DNA of 64,000 bases from Herbidospora mongoliensis (GCF_001570545.1 NZ_BBXD01000008.1:310001-374000); one strand, 5' to 3'; positions 41,395-50,768 are shown, counted from the first letter of the stretch. The notes: generated by a model not told the origin, from the letters alone. Numbers and translations: made by a program.

Positions 41395-42591
41395 GTGAAG
41401 ACAAACCGCCCGGAGAACTCGCACCAGGCCGCGCTCCTGCGCCTCCTCCGCGACGGAGCCCGATCGCGGGCCGAACTCAACGACCTCTCCTCCGAGGCCG
41501 CGGGGTGGCGGATGTCCCGCTCCAAGCTCAACGCCGAGCTCGACCGTCTGGTCGAACTCGGCCTGGCCGAGCCCGACGGCTTCGCCGAGTCGCGCGGCGG
41601 CCGGCGATCCGGGCTGGTCAGGCTGTCGAGCGCCACCCGCTTCGTGGGCATCGACATCGGCGCCACCTCGGTCGACGTGGCCATCACCGACGGCGAGCTG
41701 AACGTGCTCGGGCACGTGAGCGAGCCGATCGACATCAGGAAGGGCCCGGCACCGGTGCTCGACCGGGCGCTCGACCTCGTCGGCAAACTCCGGGAGCAGG
41801 GGCTCTTCACCCAGCTCAGCGGGGCCGGCATCGGCGTCCCCGGGCCGGTGAGCTTCGCCGAGGGGGTGCCGGTGGCGCCGCCGATCATGCCCGGCTGGAA
41901 CCGCTACCCGCTGCGCGAGACGATCAGTCAGGAACTGGGCTGCGCCGCGATGGTCGACAACGACGTGAACCTCATGGCGCTCGGCGAGCTGCACGCCGGG
42001 GTCGCCCGCCAGGTCAACGACTTCCTGCTGGTCAAGATCGGCACCGGCGTCGGCTGCGGCATCGTGGTCGACGGCAAGATCTATCGCGGGGTGTCCGGCA
42101 GCGCCGGAGACATCGGCCACATGCGCATCGACGAGAACGGGCCGCTCTGCCCCTGCGGCAACACCGGCTGCCTGGAGGCCTACTTCGGCGGCTCCGCGCT
42201 GGCCGCCCAGGCCGAGGTGGCCGCCCGCAGCGGTTCCTCGCCCTACCTGGCGCAGCGGCTGGCCGCAGGCGGCCTGCTGACCGCCGAAGACGTCGCCATC
42301 GCCGCCACCCAGGGCGACCCGGTGGCGATCAAACTGATAAGAGACGGCGGGCGCCGGGTCGGCCAGGTGCTTGCCGGGCTGGTGTCCTTCTTCAACCCCG
42401 GACTGGTGATCATCGCGGGCGGGGTGGCCCGGCTCGGCCACATCCTGCTGGCCGAGATCCGCAGCGTCGTCTACCGGCGGTCACTGCCGCTGGCGACCGG
42501 CAACCTGCCGATCGTGCTGTCGGAACTGGAGGACGTCGCGGGTGTGGTGGGCGCCGCCCGGCTCATCAGCGATCACGTCTATTCGTCGTGA
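41395..42591 (+). CDS. ROK family regulator of the sugar-oxidation locus
   Basis: The 398-residue protein has a winged-helix start (AALLRLLRDGARSRAELNDL...SRSKLNAELDRL) and a ROK domain with FVGIDIGATSVDVAI, GHMRIDE and the zinc motif CPCGNTGCLEAY. The nucleotide loop is nearly intact, but the HTH marks it as a regulator. GTG 41395 has no clear ribosome-binding site and may be leaderless, with TAGTTT-like sequence just upstream. Its place between the two dehydrogenase genes suggests that it responds to a sugar and controls both. It is convergent with the giant gene, 18 bp apart. Confidence 0.9.
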   Translation: MKTNRPENSHQAALLRLLRDGARSRAELNDLSSEAAGWRMSRSKLNAELDRLVELGLAEPDGFAESRGGRRSGLVRLSSATRFVGIDIGATSVDVAITDGELNVLGHVSEPIDIRKGPAPVLDRALDLVGKLREQGLFTQLSGAGIGVPGPVSFAEGVPVAPPIMPGWNRYPLRETISQELGCAAMVDNDVNLMALGELHAGVARQVNDFLLVKIGTGVGCGIVVDGKIYRGVSGSAGDIGHMRIDENGPLCPCGNTGCLEAYFGGSALAAQAEVAARSGSSPYLAQRLAAGGLLTAEDVAIAATQGDPVAIKLIRDGGRRVGQVLAGLVSFFNPGLVIIAGGVARLGHILLAEIRSVVYRRSLPLATGNLPIVLSELEDVAGVVGAARLISDHVYSS

Positions 42592-42609
42592 GCCGGGCGG
42601 CGGTGGTGC

Positions 42610-45600
42610 CTAGCTGTACTTCTGGATCAGCGCTTCGGCATCCCTCAGCAGGACCGACTTCGCCTCGGCGTTGTTGACGATCTTGGGATCGTTCACCGCC
42701 TCGACGAACCGCTCGAGCTTCTTGAGGATCTTCGGCTTGTCGCGGTCACGGCCCTTGTCCTCCGACGCCATGACCTTCGCGATGTCGTCCTGGAGCTTCG
42801 CGGCCCCGGTCGCCGAGATCTTCCCGGCCACGCGGAACCGCTCGATCAGGGCCGACACGTCGTCGGTCGAGGTCGTGGTGGTGAACCCGACCTGCTTGGT
42901 GAAGGTGGAACCGGCGTTCGTGACCACGGTCACGAGGAGCACGTGCTCGCCCAGGGCCAGCTTGTGGAGCGGCTGGGTCGAGCCCGAGACGAACGGCTGA
43001 CCGTCGAGGGTGCCGGTCACCGTCTTGATCCCGGCGCCCGCCACCTCCCAGGCGATCGTGACGTCGGAGCTGTCCCCGTAGGAACCGCCGTCGGCCACAC
43101 CGGAGATCACGATGGTCGGCTCGGCGTCCTCGATCGTGAGGGTGACGGCCTTCGTCTCCTCCACGTTCCCGGCCTTGTCGACGGCCCGGTAGCGGAGTTC
43201 GTGGTCGCCCGCACCGGTCACGGCCACGGCGGTCGTGTAGACCGTCCACGCCCCGCCGTCCAGGCTGTACTCGATCTTCTCGACGCCCGACGTCGCGTCC
43301 GTGGCGGCCAGGGTGACCTGGTTGCCCGGCTGGAAGTCGGCCGTGGTCAGCGGCGCGGTCGCGTCGATCTTGAGGGCCAGCGACTTGGCCTGCTCGACGT
43401 TCCCGGCCTTGTCGACCGCACGGTAGTTGAGAGTGTGCGGGCCGTCTCCGGTGATGACGACCGGTTCCGTGTACGTCGTCCACGTACCGCCGTCACGCTG
43501 GAACTCGGTCTTCTCCACCCCGCTGCCGCCGGTGTCGGTCGCGGCCAGGGTCACCTGGACCAGACCGGTGTACCAGCCACCGGCCGGGAGCGCCGGGTCG
43601 GTCGTCGCCGTGGTCGACGGCGCGGTGGTGTCGCTGCTCGGCTGGGTCACCTTGAAGTAGTCGAACTTGGCCGGCTTGGCCGCCGTCTGGTTGGCGCCCA
43701 GGGCGAACAGGCCGATCCGGCCCGTGCCGACCGCCGTGTTGGCCACGGTCTCGGCGATGGTCGTCCAGGTGGTGCCGTCGGCCGAGTAGGAACCCCGGAA
43801 GGTGGTGCCGGTCTTCTGCAGGCGCAGGTACCAGACGCCCTGGGTGAGGTTGTTCGCCCCGGGCTGCGGGTTCTGCACCGAACCGGCGACCTCGCTGCGC
43901 AGTTCGATGCGGCGGGTGACCGCGGAACCGGCGGTGTTGTCGGTGAGGAAGTCGAACTTCACGTAGTTGTCGTCGTCGACGTACACGATCAGACCACCCT
44001 GGTGGTACTGCTCGTTGAACGCCGAGCCGTCGAGCTTGGTCTCCAGGGTCCAGTCGCCCGCGGGCGCGGTCTGGAGGATGACGTTCTTCGGCGCGGTGTT
44101 GGCCGTGCCGTAGACGTCGCCCTGTGAGGTGTCGATCTCCAGGTTGCCGCCGGTCACCCGGTGGGTGGCGGCGTCCGGGCGGACGATGGCGTTCCAGCGG
44201 CAGACGTCCAGCGCCGTGCCGTCGAACTCGTCGTTCGGGCCCGGCGACCCCGCCGTGTCGTCGGGGGTGATGTGGAACCAGTCGAAGGCGGCGTCGACGA
44301 TCGGGCGGGTGCCCGAACCGGCCAGCGAGACCAGGCCGATGCGCGGGTTGGTGATCCCGGCCAGCGCCTTGGTCTGCGTCATCGCGGTGAAGGTCGCGCC
44401 GTCCTGCGAGTAGTGCGCGGTGACGTTGGCGCCGTCGCTGACGAACCGCACGTAGACGGTGTCGGCGTAGGCGTCGCCGAGGTTGGGCGAGTTGCTGGCG
44501 GCGACCTCGTTGGGGACGCCGTTCTCCTCGCGGATGAACTGGAACACGCGGTTGGCGTGGTCGTTGGTGCCGCGCGCCTGGAGCACCATCTTGGCGTAGT
44601 TGTCGTCGTCGCCGTAGATGAGCAGGCCCGCCTGCTGGTACTGGTTGCGGGCGTCCATCGTGAGCTTGGCGGTGGCCGTCCACGCGCCCGAGGGCGCGGG
44701 CTGGAGCACGATGTTCGGGGTGCCCGTGTTGCCGGTGCCGTAGATGTCGGTCAGCGAGGTCGGCAGGATGACCTTGCCGTCCTGGACCCGGAGGTTCTGG
44801 TCCTCGCGGATGACCGACCAGCGGTCGCGGTCGAGCGAGGTGCCCAGGAAGTCGTCGGAACGACCCGAGAAGCACGTGCTGGTCACCGCGTCCACCCGCA
44901 CGGCCACTGTCCCGGTGGTGGCCGCGCCCCGGGCGTCGGTCACGGTCACCGAGGCGGTGTAGCTGCCGGGCGCGGTGTAGGTGTGGCTCGCTGTCGAGGT
45001 GGTCGGCTCGGGCGAGCCGTTCACGCCGAAGTTCCACTTGTACGTCAGCGTCGTGTCCCCGTCGGGGTCGGTCGCGGTGGCGGTGAAGTCGACCTTCAGC
45101 GGCGCGGTGCCCGACAGCGGGGTGGCCGCCACGGTCACGGCCGGGCGCTGGTTCTCGGTGACGCCCTTGCCGATGAAGTCTATCCAGTTGAAGTTGAGCA
45201 GCGAGTCACCCGCCGCCGCACTGGCGGGCTTGCGCAGCACGAAGAACAGCGGGCTCGTCGCGGCCGGGGAACTGGCCAGGGTCAGCGTGACGTCCTTGTA
45301 CGTCTGCCACGCCCCCGTCGGGGTGATGTCGATCTGGCCGACCACCGGGCCGTTGTCCGGGTTGCCGGTCTTCACGAGCACGGTGCCGCCCACGCCGGCC
45401 GAGGCCGTGCGGAAGCGGATCTGGGAGATGCCGCTCAGGTTGATCGGGGTGAAGGAGAACCAGTCGCCGTCCTGGGTGAACCCGATGTTCTGGTTGCCGC
45501 CCTGGGTGTCGCCGGTGGCCTCGATCTGCACGCCCGCCGGGTCGGTGCCCACGCCGTCGGCGACGCGGCCGGTGCCCGAGAAGTGCTCGGCCTGCTTGCG

Positions 45601-48294
45601 CTTGGGCTGGAGGATGACCTCGGCCCGGCCGGTCAGCGACTGCGAACCGCCCTGGCCGCCCTTGTCGGCGTAGGTGGCCTCAAGGATGTAGAAGAGGTTG
45701 TCGTCGATCCCGTGACCGCTGTCGGTCAGGGTCTGGATGGTGCCCTCGCAGCCCTCGTGCTGGTCGAGCGGGTGGCCGTGGCTGTCGTGACCCAGGTAGG
45801 CCTGGATCTTGACGTCGTCACAGTCGATCGTGCCGTCTTCCGGATCGGTGACGGTGATCTTGTAGTTCACCTGGTCGCCGAACTCGAAGAAGCCGCCGTT
45901 CGGGGGCAGGTCGAGGGCGACGGTCGGGCGGGTGTTCCCGGCGTTGATCGGCAGGTTGGCGGTGCCGTGCAGGCCGTCGGGGTTGGTCACCGTGAGCACG
46001 GCGCTGTACTGGCCGGCCTGGGTGTAGACGTGACTGGGGTGCTGCTCCGTCGAGTCGGTCGTGCCGTTCCCGTCGAAGTCCCAGGCGTAGGTGATCGGCT
46101 TGCCGTCGGGGTCGCTGGAGCCCTGGCTGGAGAACTGCACGGTCAGCGGGGCCGGGCCGTCGGTCTTGTCGGCCGCGATCCGGGCGATCGGCGGGCGGGT
46201 GCCCTTCACGTAGTCGATGCGGTAGATGCCGGAGTCGGCATTGTCGCCGCCGAAGCCGGAGCCCCACTCGATCAGGTAGAGCGCGCCGTCGGGACCGAAC
46301 TTGATGTCCATCGGCCGCTTGAACGACATCGAGCTCAGGATCTGGTTGATCTTGACCTGGCTGGTGCCGGGCTCGTCGAGCAGGAACGAGAACATCTCGT
46401 TCGTGTTCCACTCACCCATGATCGCCTTGCCGTCCCAGTAGGCCGGCCACTTGCGGTCCGACTCGATGGCCGGGTCGAAGCGGTAGACCGGCCCCGCCAT
46501 GGGGGCGCCGCCGTTCAGCTCGGGGAAGCTGTTCGGGGTGGTCTGGCTGACGTAGTGGATGTTGGCCGGGATCGCGGGCGGGATGTTGGTCAGGCCCGTG
46601 TTGTTCGGCGAGTTGTTGACCAGGTTCGTGCAGTCGAAGGCCTGGCCAGAAACTCGTGTCCCGAAGTTGTAGTCGATGTACGGCGTGTTGCCGCCCACGC
46701 AGTAGGGCCAGCCGTAGTTGCCGGGCCTGCTGACGAGGTTCCACTCGACGGTGCCCTGCGGACCCCGGTTGGGGTTGGACGCGCCCGCGTCGGGGCCGTA
46801 GTCGGCCACCATGAGCAGGCCGGTCTTGGCGTCCAGGCCCACGCGGAACGGGTTGCGGAAGCCCATCGCGTAGATCTCGGGACGGGTCTGCGCGGTACCC
46901 GGCGGGAACAGGTTGCCGTCGGGGATCGTGTACGTGCCGTCGGCCTGCGGGCGGATGCGCAGCACCTTGCCGCTCAGGTCGTTGGTGTTGCCCGCGGTGC
47001 GCTGGGCGTCCCAGGCGGCACGGCCGGCCGTCTCGTCGATCGGGGTGTAACCGTCCGAGGCGAACGGGTTGGTGTTGTCACCCGTGGTCAGCCAGAGGTC
47101 GCCCGTCTTGTGGTCGATGGCCAGACCGCCGCCGTGGTGGCAGCATTCGGCGCGCTGGACGGGGATGTTGAGGACCTGCACCTCGCTGGCCAGGTCGAGC
47201 GTGTCGCCCGTGACCGTGAAGCGGCTGAGGCGGTCGACGTTGACTCCGGCGGGGGAGTAGTAGACGTACACCCAGCCGTTGGTGGCGAAGTTCGTGTCCA
47301 GCACCAGGCCCATGAGGCCGGCCTCGTTGGCGGTGTAGACGTTGAACCGGGCGGCCGTGACGGTGGCGCCGCTGGGCTTGATGATCCGGAAGTCACCGAG
47401 GCGGTCGATGTAGAAGACGCGGCCGTCCTCGGCGACGTCCAGCATCATCGGGTTCGAGGTGTTGTCGTCCAGCGTGATCTTGTCGAAGCTGGAGCTCTGC
47501 GAGGCCGCGCAGTCGGCCTTCTCGACGCCCGCCGCCGTGCGGATGCCGCCGAGCAGCATCTTGGTGAAGTTCGCCTCGACGAAGCTCTCCTTGGTGTGGC
47601 CGAGGCCGGTGTACCAGGAGCGGCCGCCGTCGTAGTCCTGGCACCAGGAGATCGGGTGGTCGATCCCCATCGTGCCGCCGGTGTACGACCTCTCGTCGAG
47701 CGACTGCAGCACGTGCACCGTGCTGCGCGGGTTGGTCTGGTAGTCGTACCACTCGTCGACCCGGGTCCACGTGGTCGGCAGGTGCGCCGTGGACGGGTGG
47801 GCGGGGTCCTCGGTCCTGAGGGTGGCCTGCTGGGTGGCCGGGTGAGACTTGAAGTAACCGCCGACCAGCTTGCCGTACCACTCCCAGCCGTAGTGGGTGT
47901 CGGAGGCCGAGTGGATGCCCGCGAAACCGCCGCCGCCCTGGATGTACTTCTCCAGGGCCTCCCGCTCGGAGGCGTTGCTCAGCGGGTCACCGGTGGTCGA
48001 CAGGAAGATGACCGCCGAGTACTGCGCGAGGTTGGCGTCGGTGAAGGCGTCGCTGTTCTCCGTGGCGTCGACGGCGAAGTTGTTCTCCGTGCCGAGCTTC
48101 TGGATCGCGGCGATGCCGTCGGGGATCGAGTCATGCCGGAAACCGGTCGTCTTGGAGAAGACGAGGACCTTGAACTCGGGATCGGCCGCCGCCGCGGCGG
48201 CCTGCGCTTGGGCGTGCGCGGCCACCGGAGGGGTTAAGGGCAGCACGAGGGCAGCGGCCAGAAGAGCGATTCTGGCCAGCCTTCGAAAAGGCAT
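42610..48294 (-). CDS. Giant secreted ThuA-dehydrogenase fusion protein with many binding modules
   Basis: The protein is 1,894 residues. Order: signal peptide (1-38); ThuA (41-255: VLVFSKTTGFRHDSI, GGGGFAGIHSASDTHY); sorbosone-dehydrogenase propeller (275-695: ECCHHGGGLAID, YAMGFRNPFR, DYGPDAG); PKD (705-785); Ig-like DPEDG domain (788-895); CBM6-like (900-1043); second PKD (1050-1136); two DUF1349-like concanavalin folds (1145-1345, 1355-1552); two OmpL47-like repeats (1560-1725) sharing YRAVDKAGNVE; an Ig-like domain; and a helical FIMAH-type end (1813-1894). It merges in one chain the activities of the two proteins at 36346-41264. It is probably anchored to or active on insoluble glycans. 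Confidence 0.9.
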   Translation of the reverse strand: MPFRRLARIALLAAALVLPLTPPVAAHAQAQAAAAAADPEFKVLVFSKTTGFRHDSIPDGIAAIQKLGTENNFAVDATENSDAFTDANLAQYSAVIFLSTTGDPLSNASEREALEKYIQGGGGFAGIHSASDTHYGWEWYGKLVGGYFKSHPATQQATLRTEDPAHPSTAHLPTTWTRVDEWYDYQTNPRSTVHVLQSLDERSYTGGTMGIDHPISWCQDYDGGRSWYTGLGHTKESFVEANFTKMLLGGIRTAAGVEKADCAASQSSSFDKITLDDNTSNPMMLDVAEDGRVFYIDRLGDFRIIKPSGATVTAARFNVYTANEAGLMGLVLDTNFATNGWVYVYYSPAGVNVDRLSRFTVTGDTLDLASEVQVLNIPVQRAECCHHGGGLAIDHKTGDLWLTTGDNTNPFASDGYTPIDETAGRAAWDAQRTAGNTNDLSGKVLRIRPQADGTYTIPDGNLFPPGTAQTRPEIYAMGFRNPFRVGLDAKTGLLMVADYGPDAGASNPNRGPQGTVEWNLVSRPGNYGWPYCVGGNTPYIDYNFGTRVSGQAFDCTNLVNNSPNNTGLTNIPPAIPANIHYVSQTTPNSFPELNGGAPMAGPVYRFDPAIESDRKWPAYWDGKAIMGEWNTNEMFSFLLDEPGTSQVKINQILSSMSFKRPMDIKFGPDGALYLIEWGSGFGGDNADSGIYRIDYVKGTRPPIARIAADKTDGPAPLTVQFSSQGSSDPDGKPITYAWDFDGNGTTDSTEQHPSHVYTQAGQYSAVLTVTNPDGLHGTANLPINAGNTRPTVALDLPPNGGFFEFGDQVNYKITVTDPEDGTIDCDDVKIQAYLGHDSHGHPLDQHEGCEGTIQTLTDSGHGIDDNLFYILEATYADKGGQGGSQSLTGRAEVILQPKRKQAEHFSGTGRVADGVGTDPAGVQIEATGDTQGGNQNIGFTQDGDWFSFTPINLSGISQIRFRTASAGVGGTVLVKTGNPDNGPVVGQIDITPTGAWQTYKDVTLTLASSPAATSPLFFVLRKPASAAAGDSLLNFNWIDFIGKGVTENQRPAVTVAATPLSGTAPLKVDFTATATDPDGDTTLTYKWNFGVNGSPEPTTSTASHTYTAPGSYTASVTVTDARGAATTGTVAVRVDAVTSTCFSGRSDDFLGTSLDRDRWSVIREDQNLRVQDGKVILPTSLTDIYGTGNTGTPNIVLQPAPSGAWTATAKLTMDARNQYQQAGLLIYGDDDNYAKMVLQARGTNDHANRVFQFIREENGVPNEVAASNSPNLGDAYADTVYVRFVSDGANVTAHYSQDGATFTAMTQTKALAGITNPRIGLVSLAGSGTRPIVDAAFDWFHITPDDTAGSPGPNDEFDGTALDVCRWNAIVRPDAATHRVTGGNLEIDTSQGDVYGTANTAPKNVILQTAPAGDWTLETKLDGSAFNEQYHQGGLIVYVDDDNYVKFDFLTDNTAGSAVTRRIELRSEVAGSVQNPQPGANNLTQGVWYLRLQKTGTTFRGSYSADGTTWTTIAETVANTAVGTGRIGLFALGANQTAAKPAKFDYFKVTQPSSDTTAPSTTATTDPALPAGGWYTGLVQVTLAATDTGGSGVEKTEFQRDGGTWTTYTEPVVITGDGPHTLNYRAVDKAGNVEQAKSLALKIDATAPLTTADFQPGNQVTLAATDATSGVEKIEYSLDGGAWTVYTTAVAVTGAGDHELRYRAVDKAGNVEETKAVTLTIEDAEPTIVISGVADGGSYGDSSDVTIAWEVAGAGIKTVTGTLDGQPFVSGSTQPLHKLALGEHVLLVTVVTNAGSTFTKQVGFTTTTSTDDVSALIERFRVAGKISATGAAKLQDDIAKVMASEDKGRDRDKPKILKKLERFVEAVNDPKIVNNAEAKSVLLRDAEALIQKYS

Positions 48295-48382
48295 GGAGGG
48301 ACCTTTCCTGACAGAGGGAGACGTCAGGCAAAGCGCGCGCGCCGATCACGCTGCCACGTTGTTCAGTTAGCCGGAGATGCCA

Positions 48383-48429
48383 CTCCCCGGGTGACTCCCG
48401 TGATTTGTAACACGGAAGTTTCCGGGGAG
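48383..48429. terminator. Long nested hairpin between phytase-like and giant genes
   Basis: CTCCCCGG (48383-48390) pairs with CCGGGGAG (48422-48429), and an inner stem CCGTG/CACGG (48398-48402, 48411-48415) nests inside. It lies 36 bp past the stop of the phytase-like gene and upstream of the giant gene. No T-run follows. It may be a terminator or a leader structure. Confidence 0.45.
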
Positions 48430-48464
48430 CCCAGAGGTGTTCAGGTAACGAGTTGACCTTGATT

Positions 48465-49742
48465 TCAGCGCAGCGGCTTGGGGAGCTTGATGGTGACGAT
48501 GCGGCTCTTCACACCGGAGTCGATCAGGCGCCCGTCGGCCCCGAACTCGCCCAGCCCGAAGTCGTTGTCGTTGGCCACGACGATGGTCCGCGCGTCGAGG
48601 ACGGCCAGCCCTTCGACCTTGCCCGGCAGCGTCGGGGCCACCTTCGACAGGTCGGCGATCAGCTTCTTCGGGGCCAGGCCGACCCTCGACAGGTCGGTCA
48701 GCGCCTCCAGCGACGGGGTGGTCGCCGCGTCGTCGTACCTGCCGCCGAGGAGGTTCTTCGCCCTGGCCAGGTTGATCTCGTAGATGTGCGCGACCTTGTC
48801 GGTCCGCTCGTCGACCAGGATGCGGTCGCCGGCGACGTGGGCCAGGCCGGAGATCTTCATCTGGCTCTGGTCGCCGTTGTACGACGAGTCGAAGGTCGTG
48901 ATGTCCTCGAACTGGTAGGCGTACTCACCGGTGATCCGGCCGCGCCGGATGTCGAAGGTGAGGATGCGGGCGATCCGCGACTTGTCGCCGACGGCCTTCG
49001 TCGGGTTCTGCAGCGGGCTCTGCACGGCCAGGTAGAGAGTGTTCCCGTTGATGGCCAGGCCCTCGAAGCCGCGGTTCTGCGGCCGGGTCGACAGGATGGC
49101 GGGCAGCACGTCCTTGACCGGGTAGTCGGCGCCGACGAGGTCGAGGCCCTTGGGCACGTACCGGGCGATGACCCGGCCCTTCGACGACACGTGGATCAGC
49201 GACGGGCTGTACTTGTCGACCAGCCAGAAGTCGCCGTGCCGGTCGACCACGACGTCCTCGGTGTCGACGCCGCCCGGGTTGTAACCGAGCTTGGCGAGCC
49301 CGTCCCAGGTGTACGGCAGCTCGTCGTGCCCGGCCTGGTTCGACATGCCCGTGATGGGCTTGCCCGAGCGGCCGGTGAGCGGGATCCACTTCTTGATCTC
49401 GACGCCGTGCCGGGTCGACACCTTGGCGATGGCCGGGGCGAACTCGGGGATCGGGAAGGTCCGCCGCTTCTCCCCCTCGACGGTCGGCTGCCCGTTGGGG
49501 CCCCGGTCGGTGACCATCCAGAAGTCGCCGTCCCGGCCGGCCGGGAAGAGCCCGCTGCCGATGCCGCCGAGCTTCACGCCGCGGTCGTCCTGGATCGACG
49601 GCTGGAGGTCCTTCAGGGGGACGGCGGGGATGGTGACGTCCTTGACGACGACCGGGGCGGGGGCGGGCTTCGCCGTGGCCGTACCGGGGATGACGAGCGT
49701 CGCGGCGGCCAGGGCCAGACCGGCGAGGGCGGGACGGAGCAT
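48465..49742 (-). CDS. Secreted phytase-like esterase domain protein
   Basis: The 425-residue protein has a signal peptide (1-24, ending TATA-KP) and one phytase-like domain: LGGIGSGLFPAGRDGDFWMVTDRGPNG, DTEDVVVDRHGDFWLVDKYSPSL, FEGLAINGNTLYLAVQSPL and TLPGKVEGLAVLDARTIVVANDND. These repeated E-G-L/D-D-x-D blades are the esterase-like phytase family propeller, with calcium-binding aspartates. Activity is probably phosphoesterase, but the substrate is unproven. Promoter and ribosome-binding site lie in the short gap upstream of 49742. It is divergent from an unknown gene. Confidence 0.85.
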   Translation of the reverse strand: MLRPALAGLALAAATLVIPGTATAKPAPAPVVVKDVTIPAVPLKDLQPSIQDDRGVKLGGIGSGLFPAGRDGDFWMVTDRGPNGQPTVEGEKRRTFPIPEFAPAIAKVSTRHGVEIKKWIPLTGRSGKPITGMSNQAGHDELPYTWDGLAKLGYNPGGVDTEDVVVDRHGDFWLVDKYSPSLIHVSSKGRVIARYVPKGLDLVGADYPVKDVLPAILSTRPQNRGFEGLAINGNTLYLAVQSPLQNPTKAVGDKSRIARILTFDIRRGRITGEYAYQFEDITTFDSSYNGDQSQMKISGLAHVAGDRILVDERTDKVAHIYEINLARAKNLLGGRYDDAATTPSLEALTDLSRVGLAPKKLIADLSKVAPTLPGKVEGLAVLDARTIVVANDNDFGLGEFGADGRLIDSGVKSRIVTIKLPKPLR

Positions 49743-49867
49743 CGGCGTACCTTCCGTTTTGTGGTGCTTTGCCAGCCGACCACCGTAATGACCGATCTTG
49801 AACGGGAGGCCTCATCCCGATGAAGGAAGGTCTGCGCGATCGCGCTCGTTTGGGGGATGCTGGCGGT

Positions 49868-50731
49868 ATGTCTCGTGTGTCGGCCGATGCCGCCCGTCAG
49901 GCGGCCGAGATGGTCGCGGAGGCACGCGACGACCCCGCGGCGCGGGTGCGGCTGGCCGCGCGGTCCTATGAGCGGCCGAGGAGCCTGCGGCCCTACCGGC
50001 GGGCCGCGATGGCGTTCATGCGCTGGCAGATCCAGCGCGGCCTGATGGACCCGGTGACCGGCAGCCCCTGGTGGCGGGCCGTCAATGAGACCCTGCTCCG
50101 CGACACGACCGAGGCGTCTCTGCTGGTCGGCGGGGCCTCCGGCGAGCCGAGTACCCCTGCGGTCGGGCACTGGACCACGTTCCTGCGCGATCCCGGGCCC
50201 CGGTCCTGGTACTGCGCGCACAACGCCAGCATCGTCGCCGGATACCTCGACCATCGGGACCTGGTCGAGCTGGAGACTCCGCTCGAACGCTTCTTCATGG
50301 ACGTCGCGCTGCTCCGGGTGCTCTACGCCCACTGCCTGCTCAGCCGCCCGGGGCTGGCGCTGGGGCGGCTGGCCTTCCTCGGGCCGCTGCTGGGCGATCC
50401 GCGCCGCCGGGGGGCCGACCTGTTCCTGTCGCTGTCCGATGTGCTGCCGGAGGAATATCCGCTCGACGACATGACGATCGAGCAGGTCCTCGACGATGAG
50501 AACTCGCTGGGGCGGATCTTCGACTACGGCGTCATCGCGCCGCGCATCGACCCCCTCTACCGGGCCGCGGCCGAGGATCTCGGCGAACCCCGGGTGGCCA
50601 CCCTGCACACTGCGGAGTGCCCGGTCTACGCGTGGCCCTACGAATACCGTCACGTCTGGCGGACCAGCCGGTCGCGCGCCGGGATCGCACTCGTCGGGAA
50701 GCTGCTCGGGCCGATCCGCGCTGACCGCTGA
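49868..50731 (+). CDS. Hypothetical protein, about 287 residues
   Basis: I do not recognise this soluble protein. It is arginine- and aspartate-rich, without a signal peptide. Notable segments are ERPRSLRPYRRAAMAFMRWQ near residue 40, GSPWWRAVNETLLRDTTEA, and a central helix-rich region (LERFFMDVALLRVLYAHCLL). Codon use is normal for the region. I chose ATG 49868 because GGGGGAT precedes it. A frame from 49820 would add 16 residues. It precedes the LuxR genes by 37 bp and may share their promoter. Confidence 0.65.
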   Translation: MSRVSADAARQAAEMVAEARDDPAARVRLAARSYERPRSLRPYRRAAMAFMRWQIQRGLMDPVTGSPWWRAVNETLLRDTTEASLLVGGASGEPSTPAVGHWTTFLRDPGPRSWYCAHNASIVAGYLDHRDLVELETPLERFFMDVALLRVLYAHCLLSRPGLALGRLAFLGPLLGDPRRRGADLFLSLSDVLPEEYPLDDMTIEQVLDDENSLGRIFDYGVIAPRIDPLYRAAAEDLGEPRVATLHTAECPVYAWPYEYRHVWRTSRSRAGIALVGKLLGPIRADR

Positions 50732-50768
50732 GATCGCCAGTTTCGCGGCAGTCTGGTGTGATTAGTCC

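Noticed and set aside
39132-48237. Very long open frames on the plus strand opposite the secreted multidomain genes (39132-41225, 44161-48237), and similar ones opposite kdpD and kdpA
   Set aside because: They are antisense shadows created by GC-rich codons. The translations are Arg/Gly/Val-rich, have no domain pattern, and the opposite strand has clear domains, signal peptides and ribosome-binding sites.
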